Source of the DNA: Alphaproteobacteria bacterium
Lineage (GTDB): Bacteria; Pseudomonadota; Alphaproteobacteria; ATCC43930; CGMCC-115725
Assembly: GCA_005884825.1 (NCBI GenBank)
Contig: VAZT01000083.1
Location: forward strand, 1 to 10,719
Length of the DNA: 10,719 nucleotides
Direction of reading: 5' to 3'
The notes under the pieces: generated by a model
Told to the model about the DNA's origin: nothing
Seen by the model: the letters and a program-made list of their open reading frames with translations, nothing else
Databases searched by the model: none
Made by a program: the position numbers and the translations under genes
Shown: positions 6,290 to 10,719 of the stretch, in pieces
How positions within the stretch are numbered: position 1 is the stretch's first letter
Layout: each line of letters starts with the position of its first letter

Positions 6290-7072
6290 TCATATAGCCA
6301 GCGCCAGCGCGGCGGCGCCCCATATGGCAAGGACGACACCGGTGATCCGGGCCATCCGACCGCCCCACGGCGCTGTCTTCTCGATCAGAACGAGTAGGGC
6401 GATCGCGGCCACCCAGAGGAGATTCATCAATCCGCCGACGAACAGTAGTGCCATTAATATCCAGCAGCAGCCTAGACAAAACAGCCCATGCCGCATGCCG
6501 GTCACGACTGCGCCGAGGCGTCCCTGGCGCCAGTGTTGTAGGAGGAATGCGATGGGCGAGCGGCAGTGGGCAAGGCAGGTGTTTTTCAGCGGTGTCCACT
6601 CGTAGGCCCCCGCCGCGACGAGCACGGCGCCGGCCAGAATGCGATTGCCTGCCGCCATCGTTCCCGACAGCAGGCCTGCCTCGTCTAACCCCCATTGCAG
6701 CAGGGTCGCCAAAAGGCTGAAAGCGGACCACACGAGCAAATAGCCGGACGCGAACAGCATGCCCTGTTGCGGCGCGCTCGCCGTGCTGCGCCGCCGATCG
6801 AGCGCAGCGGCCAGGAGGATTGCCGGCGCGGCGCTCGGCAGCATCATCGCCACCATCATGGCCACCCACATGACGAAGATTAGGGCGCCGTAGCCGAGCG
6901 TCCATTCGGGCGACATCGCCATCATCTGGCCGCCGCCCATGTCCATCATTTCCATTTTGATGCCGGCGCCAAACAGAAGATAGGCCCACGCCAATACAAC
7001 CACCGCGGCAAGACCTGACAGCACCACTGCGCGGTCGCGGCGCAGCAGCGCTGGGAGCGCACCGTCAGTCAT
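6290..7072 (-). CDS. DUF2182 family integral membrane protein
   Basis: This 260-residue protein of the DUF2182 family (sometimes described as predicted metal-binding membrane proteins) starts at ATG 7072-7070, 12 bases after the DUF1326 stop, so the two form an operon. An N-terminal helix (residues 16-36) is followed by a methionine-rich loop, 'KMEMMDMGGGQMMAM', then the family signature 'FVMWVAMMVAMMLPS' in the second helix. Further helices lie near residues 105-126, 138-156, 196-230 and 238-258. Conserved cysteines and histidines appear in 'PLKNTCLAHCRSP' and 'GMRHGLFCLGCCWILM', followed by 'NLLWVAAIALLVLIEK'. The Met-rich loop and Cys/His motifs fit binding of a soft metal such as copper, but the function has not been shown to my knowledge. 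The translation start has only a weak GCGGGG ribosome site, in keeping with coupling to the upstream gene. Confidence 0.93.
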   Translation of the reverse strand: MTDGALPALLRRDRAVVLSGLAAVVVLAWAYLLFGAGIKMEMMDMGGGQMMAMSPEWTLGYGALIFVMWVAMMVAMMLPSAAPAILLAAALDRRRSTASAPQQGMLFASGYLLVWSAFSLLATLLQWGLDEAGLLSGTMAAGNRILAGAVLVAAGAYEWTPLKNTCLAHCRSPIAFLLQHWRQGRLGAVVTGMRHGLFCLGCCWILMALLFVGGLMNLLWVAAIALLVLIEKTAPWGGRMARITGVVLAIWGAAALALAI

Positions 7073-7084
7073 GCCCCGCGATCG

Positions 7085-7720
7085 TTAATCGACGACGCCG
7101 TGATTGCTAAGATGGATATGGGCGAATTGGCCGTAGCTATTTTCGAGACCATTCAGCGCAACCGCCGCTGTCGACCGAGTCGTACCGCTGCCGATCTCGG
7201 CAATGCGGAATTCGAAGCCGTCGGGCAGATCGATGCGGACGCGGTGTTCGGCGCCGGTTACCGGATTGCGGATCGGCTCACCGGTCAGCTCGAGGATCCC
7301 AGGTACGCAGACGCGCCCCCGCCGCGCCTCGACATCGACCTGGAATTCGATCGGCCGGAACAGCGGCTCCAGCTTGTTTGGGCACATCGCTGCGAGCACC
7401 CACCAGATCGTGGCCATCTCGTCGGTTTCCTGCCCGGTCATGATCTTTAGGAGCGCGTCGCGCTGGGCAGCATCGGCACGCTCATCGATGATCAGTTGCA
7501 TCGTGCCGTTACCTTGATGAAGGGCGCCCGGGGTACTGGCCAGCAGCACGGCCCGCAAGCCATCGAGGCGAAGCGCCCCGAAATGTCCCTCCTCGATCTC
7601 CAGCCCGAACAATCCGTGACAATTGCCATGTGTCGGCAACGCGTTGAATTGGCACGGGCACCCGTAGTCACAATTGCAGTTGGCTAATTCCGTTGCTTTG
7701 ACGCGCCATTCGACCGCCAT
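7085..7720 (-). CDS. DUF1326 domain protein with CxCxxxCxC motif
   Basis: This 211-residue soluble protein starts at ATG 7720-7718, with GGGAGGAG three bases upstream (7724-7731). It belongs to the DUF1326 family, often found next to DUF2182 genes as here. The N-terminus carries a cysteine cluster in 'ELANCNCDYGCPCQFN' (Cys15, Cys17, Cys21, Cys23), followed by 'PTHGNCHGLFGLEIEEGHFG' (Cys34) and, further on, 'ALLKIMTGQETDEMATIWW' and 'AAMCPNKLEPLFRPIEF'. There is no signal peptide or membrane helix, so it is probably cytoplasmic. The cysteine arrangement suggests metal binding, perhaps delivery to or sensing for the membrane partner; this is inference. Length matches the family and nothing is broken. 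Confidence 0.93.
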   Translation of the reverse strand: MAVEWRVKATELANCNCDYGCPCQFNALPTHGNCHGLFGLEIEEGHFGALRLDGLRAVLLASTPGALHQGNGTMQLIIDERADAAQRDALLKIMTGQETDEMATIWWVLAAMCPNKLEPLFRPIEFQVDVEARRGRVCVPGILELTGEPIRNPVTGAEHRVRIDLPDGFEFRIAEIGSGTTRSTAAVALNGLENSYGQFAHIHLSNHGVVD

Positions 7721-7831
7721 TGTCTCCTCCCTTGCCCAGGTCTACCGGGCATGATCAGCCCTCCCCGTAGGGCCCCGGTCGCCACACTCCCGAGTTCCCG
7801 GTGAGCTTGGGACCAAAATCGCTCTTTTGGG

Positions 7832-7894
7832 CTTTCCGGACAACGGCAATCGTGCGGCGTCCTGCGTTTCGGCGCCGCTACAATGTCCGGAGAG
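7832..7894. repeat. 11-base imperfect inverted repeat
   Basis: CTTTCCGGACA (7832-7842) and TGTCCGGAGAG (7884-7894) are inverted copies with one mismatch, 41 bases apart. AGCTTGG also occurs directly at 7804-7810 and 7894-7900. The pair lies about 110-170 bases upstream of the DUF1326 start, so it could be a regulator site or an RNA stem; by eye neither can be chosen. Confidence 0.4.
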
Positions 7895-7987
7895 CTTGGC
7901 TCCACCGATTTTGAAAAAAACGGCGCTCCGTCCCGAAATCGCGGAGGGTCTCAAGGCCCGCTGGCGATCACGTGGTCGGCAGTCGAG

Positions 7988-8039
7988 TTCGCAGTGGACT
8001 CGCCGCTGGAGGGAGATGGATTCGAACTTCCGGTTCCGC
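7988..8039 (-). repeat. tRNA T-loop-like dispersed repeat, copy B
   Basis: This is the second copy of the repeat at 2169-2220: TTCGCAG, then GACTCGCCGCTGGAGG, then GAGATGGATTCGAAC. Its + strand translates in one frame to 'LEGDGFELPVP', a peptide I recall from many short spurious ORFs in Rhizobiales. On the minus strand GTTCGAATCC has the T-loop form, but no cloverleaf can be built around it. Confidence 0.65.
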
Positions 8040-8100
8040 GTGAGAAAGCTCGGTATCCGATTGGAGCTCAACTGATCTTGTTATGGCTTCAGCCGCGGGT

Positions 8101-8742
8101 TTAACCCGAGGCCGCGCCGCGGATTTCTTCGGCAAGAGCACTTATCTCCGCGGCTGCGGGGGTCATACGGGCGTTTTCGATGACGCCAAACCCCAGCGCC
8201 ATCGCTTGCGCCAATGCAACACGGTTGCCGATCCGGGTCGCCGCGATCGGGGTACCGGCGCTGGCAAGATCGGCGGCAATGTCTTCGGTGAGCCGCGAAC
8301 GCGGCGGCACTCGGTTCAGGACAACAAGTGAGCGCCGCCGCTCGTCTTGCGCCATTTTGAGCGTTTCCGCCGTCGCCCACAGATCGAGCGGCGATGGCTG
8401 AACGGGAACCACCACAAGCCGTGCCACGCGCACCGCGATCCGCGCCTCGGTTTCGGCGTGCGGCGGAGCGTCGATCACGACCAGATCCGCCGAACCGACC
8501 CGATCGTCGACCCATTGCGCCGCGCGCCAGCCAGGCAGTGCGGCAAAATCAAAACCGATCGCCTTTGCCCCAAGCCTCGCCCGGCGCAGATCGACCCAAG
8601 TTGAGAAACTGCCTTGCGGATCGATATCAAGCGCCGCAACCCGTGCGCCGTAGCGCGCCCACACGACAGCGAGCTGAGTGGCGAGGGTTGTCTTGCCGGC
8701 GCCGCCTTTACGCTGTGCGATCGTGATGACCAGCCCCACCAT
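8101..8742 (-). CDS. orphan ParA-family partition-type ATPase
   Basis: This ATPase of the ParA/MinD group has 213 residues when started at ATG 8742-8740. That start places the deviant Walker A box 'KGGAGKTT' at residues 12-19, as usual; ATG 8766-8764 is an alternative adding eight residues. Longer starts would run into the upstream TfoX-like gene. 'VAALDIDPQGSFSTW' follows (switch-type aspartates D39, D41), then 'VVIDAPPH' (Walker B, D91) and 'VVPVQPSPLDLWA'. These residues support ATP-dependent dimerisation and binding to DNA or a partner. The gene has no ParB or parS-like neighbour, so a chromosome or plasmid partition role is not indicated; such orphan ParAs often position other cell components. 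CGGGTTTAACCCG, a palindrome at 8095-8107, overlaps its stop codon. Confidence 0.92.
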   Translation of the reverse strand: MVGLVITIAQRKGGAGKTTLATQLAVVWARYGARVAALDIDPQGSFSTWVDLRRARLGAKAIGFDFAALPGWRAAQWVDDRVGSADLVVIDAPPHAETEARIAVRVARLVVVPVQPSPLDLWATAETLKMAQDERRRSLVVLNRVPPRSRLTEDIAADLASAGTPIAATRIGNRVALAQAMALGFGVIENARMTPAAAEISALAEEIRGAASG

Positions 8743-8786
8743 TGCGCCCCGCGCTTTGTCTTGCATCCCTTTGTTTGGCGAACTAT

Positions 8787-9182
8787 TCAGACCCGCCGCC
8801 ATGTGGGTTGCGGCTTTGAATTTCGCCTTGGCGATGTCCGTTCTCTCTTGGCCGCGACCCGACGCGCCGCCGCCAGTGCTACTCGCGCCCACGTGACAAG
8901 CTCATCGGGTTCGTCGAACAGCCGCTCCGGCGCGCGCCAAAAGGAGAGGTCGATGGTGCAGCCCTTCTTCTCGTAGCTGAGGGGCGGAAAAGACTCGGCT
9001 TCCTTGAAGGCTGCCCGGTTGTGGTCATCAACCCGGAGGTAGAGCATGTTGTCTGTCACCATCCCGAACATCAGCCCGTCGCAGAAAACGCCGGTCTTGC
9101 CGAACATACGCCGCATTGTGACGCGGCCGACCGGAGCGAGCTGCTCGCGCAGGAACTCGGCAAAGCTATCGCTGGCAACCAT
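8787..9182 (-). CDS. TfoX N-terminal domain protein
   Basis: This 131-residue protein starts at ATG 9182-9180; GAGGACGGAGG runs right up to the start, so the GAGGA part may serve as ribosome site. Residues 1-105 match the TfoX/Sxy N-terminal domain: 'FAEFLREQLAPVGRVTMRRMFGKTGVFCDG', split into helix and turn, then 'LMFGMVTDNMLYLRVDD', 'FPPLSYEKKGCTIDLSFW' and 'LVTWARVALAAARR'. A short basic tail rich in Arg and Lys follows. In gammaproteobacteria TfoX proteins regulate competence; single-domain versions elsewhere are of unknown role. The stop lies about 20-45 bases before the ParA start, so the two genes are probably co-transcribed. Confidence 0.9.
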   Translation of the reverse strand: MVASDSFAEFLREQLAPVGRVTMRRMFGKTGVFCDGLMFGMVTDNMLYLRVDDHNRAAFKEAESFPPLSYEKKGCTIDLSFWRAPERLFDEPDELVTWARVALAAARRVAAKRERTSPRRNSKPQPTWRRV

Positions 9183-9333
9183 CCTCCGTCCTCGCCCGGC
9201 GGTCGTGGCTCCCGCAGGATAGCGCAGACGACGCTCCTAACGCGCATGGTTCTTCGCTGACTCCCCGTAACAAGGAGAGGACAAGCGGCGCGAAATCAGA
9301 TCTTCAGGAGGACAACCGGCGCCGAAGCATGCG

Positions 9334-10137
9334 TCAGACGGCGCGCCTGTCTCCTCGCGCTGCGCTGACCCTCCAGCCGACGCCCGGCGGTAGGATCTCC
9401 TTTTCGCCCAGCACTTCCGAGCGGTAGAGCTCGGAGATCGAGGCCCAACGGAGTTCGCATATTTCTTGCGCCACTTGCTCGGCACGCCCTTCGAGCTGTG
9501 GGGTGTCGAGATGCCTGCCGCACAGTTCGATTTGACGGCGGCTGTGCTCGACATCGGCGGCATCGTGCTCGGTAAAGAACTCGATCTCAGGCGCAGTGCG
9601 CTTGAAGCCGTAATGCTTTTCGAAAGCGGGAAGCAGGACCTCGCCGATGAGGCCGGGCATCTGGCCCTCTTGCGTCGTCTGCATCGCCAGGATGACGCCG
9701 ACCGGCTCGGTTGCCGTCGTGTGATACATATAGAGGGAGCGCGCCCACCAGGCCGGCGGCATTTTCGTGCTGCGGACCTCATCATCAGTGAGGCCCGCGG
9801 CGCGGCAGAAGCGCAGGATCAGCTCATTGTGGTCGTGCGGTTCGTGACCGGGCTCGGGGATCGCCTTGAGCCCCTCCTCTTCCGCGATGTTCTCGGCGAT
9901 CATCTTGCGCACGTCTTCGAAATGATAGCCGCGCGCATAAAGAAGCCCGAAGCTCGCCAATGCCCGCGACACGAAATGGTAATGCAGCGCCTGATAGCGG
10001 CCCAAGGCCTTCAGCGGCAGCTTGCCCTCGCCGAAAGCAAGGAAAAACGGATGCCTCTTTGTGTGCCAGCGCTCGCGGATTGCCAATATCCGCTCGGTGA
10101 TCGGGACGTTCGATCCGAGATCGCCGTTGCGTGCCAT
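9334..10137 (-). CDS. heme-oxygenase-like iron-dependent redox enzyme (HDO/PqqC-like)
   Basis: This 267-residue all-helical protein starts at ATG 10137-10135, chosen because GGGAGGT lies seven bases upstream; an in-frame start at 10176 would add 13 residues without that support. It resembles the TenA/PqqC/CADD superfamily of heme-oxygenase-like proteins. Candidate metal ligands are in family positions: a Glu in 'ENIAEEEG' (86-88), a His in 'PHDHNELILRF' (101 or 103), Glu157 in 'TTQEGQMPGL', and His191, Asp195 and His198 in 'FFTEHDAADVEHSRR', which matches the H-x3-D-x2-H spacing of CADD-type diiron enzymes. Family members include oxidases making p-aminobenzoate from tyrosine, and N- or C-oxygenases. 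The substrate cannot be told from sequence. No PQQ genes are nearby. It stands alone in its direction, with a terminator-like hairpin upstream. Confidence 0.82.
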   Translation of the reverse strand: MARNGDLGSNVPITERILAIRERWHTKRHPFFLAFGEGKLPLKALGRYQALHYHFVSRALASFGLLYARGYHFEDVRKMIAENIAEEEGLKAIPEPGHEPHDHNELILRFCRAAGLTDDEVRSTKMPPAWWARSLYMYHTTATEPVGVILAMQTTQEGQMPGLIGEVLLPAFEKHYGFKRTAPEIEFFTEHDAADVEHSRRQIELCGRHLDTPQLEGRAEQVAQEICELRWASISELYRSEVLGEKEILPPGVGWRVSAARGDRRAV

Positions 10138-10144
10138 TCTCGCT

Positions 10145-10151
10145 ACCTCCC
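10145..10151 (-). promoter_or_regulatory. Shine-Dalgarno of the HDO-like gene, sets start
   Basis: GGGAGGT on the minus strand ends seven bases before ATG 10137-10135. It lies inside the longer open frame that begins at 10176 and so favours the shorter protein. Confidence 0.65.
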
Positions 10152-10198
10152 GTGACGAGACCATCTCGGCCAGCATAGCGGGAGACGCCGAAGACGCA

Positions 10199-10225
10199 AA
10201 AGGGGGCGACGGAAGCGCCCCCTTT
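10199..10225. terminator. strong hairpin, probable terminator
   Basis: AAAGGGGGCG (10199-10208) pairs perfectly with CGCCCCCTTT (10216-10225) around the seven-base loop ACGGAAG. Read on the minus strand the stem ends in a four-T run before GCG; on the + strand in three T. It lies about 60 bases upstream of the HDO-like start and 237 bases past the alpha/beta hydrolase stop, so it would end minus-strand transcripts from the hydrolase and insulate the next gene. Confidence 0.6.
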
Positions 10226-10280
10226 GGTCACCTGAGGCTCAGCGCCAAGATCGAGGGGCTATGTGGACAATCTCCCCACG

Positions 10281-10305
10281 AGGAAGTCGGAGATGGATTC
10301 GAACT
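10281..10305 (-). repeat. tRNA T-loop-like repeat, copy C (core only)
   Basis: GAGGAAGTCGGAGATGGATTCGAAC shares the core GAGATGGATTCGAAC exactly with the copy at 7988-8039, but lacks the GACTCGCCGCTGG left half. Its surroundings differ, which suggests a mosaic repeat rather than one long unit. Confidence 0.5.
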
Positions 10306-10420
10306 TGTATGGGGCTTTTCCTGTCAAGCGGTTGTTTTGGACGGCATAGTTTTTTCCGTTCGCAATTCTGTTGTCACCGAGCCGAGATTCAGGGGAAACC
10401 GACTGCGCGCTTCCTTCGGG

Positions 10421-10436
10421 CCCCGCTTTTGCGGGG
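10421..10436. repeat. CCCCGC-TTTT-GCGGGG palindrome, REP-like
   Basis: This perfect six-base-pair stem with a TTTT loop is followed on the + strand by ACGACGG. In one minus-strand frame it reads 'VVPAKAG', the hallmark of a very common intergenic palindromic repeat in Bradyrhizobium-like genomes. It lies 26 bases past the alpha/beta hydrolase stop and may also act on that transcript's 3' end. Confidence 0.6.
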
Positions 10437-10461
10437 ACGACGGATTGACGGAAACCGTGGA

Positions 10462-10719
10462 CTACTGCGCAGCGGCGCGCATCGGCATGTGTGCTTTTAA
10501 GAAGCGGCGCACCCGGTCGATCGTGCGTTGTCTCAGCTCCTCCGGCTCCTTCCACGGGTAAACCGTGATCTCGGCGTTCGGCGCTAGCGAGGCGAGATCA
10601 ATCGAGGTCTGCAAGGGATGCCCTGGTACGTCATCCGGCAGCACCAGCATCGGCGTGCGGCAGCTCCTGATGAAGTCACGCGACACGCTGTACAGGAAAT
10701 CGGGCTGCACTGCGTATAG
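10462..10719 (-). CDS. alpha/beta hydrolase, C-terminal part
   Basis: Partial gene entering from the right edge on the minus strand; 85 residues are visible, ending at TAG 10464-10462, and the frame is open to the last base. The order strand 'CRTPMLVLPDDVPGHPL', helix 'SIDLASLAPNAEITVYPW', then 'ELRQRTIDRVRRFLKAHMP' is that of the end of an alpha/beta-fold hydrolase, where a strand carrying the catalytic acid is followed by the histidine loop and final helix. In 'VYPWKEPEEL' the usual catalytic histidine before the last helix is not seen, so the protein may be inactive or use another residue. The nucleophile elbow lies outside the window. Substrate unknown. Confidence 0.8.
   Translation of the reverse strand, partial: LYAVQPDFLYSVSRDFIRSCRTPMLVLPDDVPGHPLQTSIDLASLAPNAEITVYPWKEPEELRQRTIDRVRRFLKAHMPMRAAAQ

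Larger units (their letters stand above)
7721..8100. other. intergenic region upstream of the DUF1326 operon
   Basis: These 380 bases hold the promoter region of the DUF1326-DUF2182 operon and the 3' end of the ParA transcript. Visible structures are a small hairpin CCAAAA / TTTTGG (7813-7818, 7825-7830), an imperfect 11-base inverted repeat (7832-7842 and 7884-7894), an A-run at 7915-7921 and the second tRNA-like repeat copy (7988-8039). No gene was recognised; the short frames across the repeat are artefacts of it. Confidence 0.45.
10138..10461. other. intergenic mosaic of repeats
   Basis: These 324 bases between the hydrolase end and the HDO-like gene start contain the Shine-Dalgarno and terminator hairpin listed, a core tRNA-like repeat (10281-10305), an AT-rich patch with six Ts (10350-10355) and the palindrome at 10421-10436. 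Short frames cross it on both strands, but their peptides are those of repeats, not proteins. The HDO-like promoter must lie between the terminator and 10151 or further upstream. Confidence 0.5.

Noticed and set aside
6129..6989. Minus-strand frame overlapping most of the DUF2182 gene
   Set aside because: It is a different frame of the same bases; only the DUF2182 frame gives membrane helices and family motifs.

Overview
The window looks like chromosomal DNA of a GC-rich alphaproteobacterium of the Rhizobiales, most like the Bradyrhizobium group. This rests on recognising protein types from memory (a short XRE regulator, a DUF1326/DUF2182 pair, orphan ParA beside a TfoX-like protein) and on two kinds of dispersed intergenic repeat common in those genomes: a tRNA-T-loop-like 'GATGGATTCGAAC' repeat and a 'CCCCGC-tttt-GCGGGG' palindrome. 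No database search was possible.

Layout. 1-203: C-terminal end of a short-chain dehydrogenase (+). 540-1811: secreted YVTN-type beta-propeller protein (-). 1812-2537: gene-poor stretch with a tRNA-like repeat and the broken C-terminus of an MFS transporter (-). 2538-2909: XRE-type regulator (+). 3276-5993: three co-directional genes, namely a small SAM-dependent methyltransferase, a complete SBP56/methanethiol-oxidase-type protein and a six-helix membrane protein with four intramembrane histidines. 6290-7720: a minus-strand operon, DUF1326 (Cys-rich N-terminus) then DUF2182 (membrane protein). 8101-9182: TfoX-like protein followed by an orphan ParA-type ATPase (-). 9334-10137: a heme-oxygenase-like diiron/iron oxidase-type protein (-). 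10462-10719: C-terminal end of an alpha/beta hydrolase (-), cut by the window edge.

How the genes may work together. The most suggestive block is 3276-5993. A methyltransferase, a protein of the family that includes copper-dependent methanethiol oxidase, and a LysE/RcnA/CcdA-like membrane protein could together handle methylated sulfur or selenium compounds or the metal cofactor. The convergent DUF1326-DUF2182 operon carries a CxCxxxCxC cluster and may also handle a metal. Both ideas are inference from motifs and gene order. The other genes are single or paired units separated by intergenic stretches of roughly 150 to 700 bases that hold repeats and gene remnants, so the region looks like a patchwork. 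No CRISPR array, intact insertion sequence, rRNA, functional tRNA or replication origin was seen.
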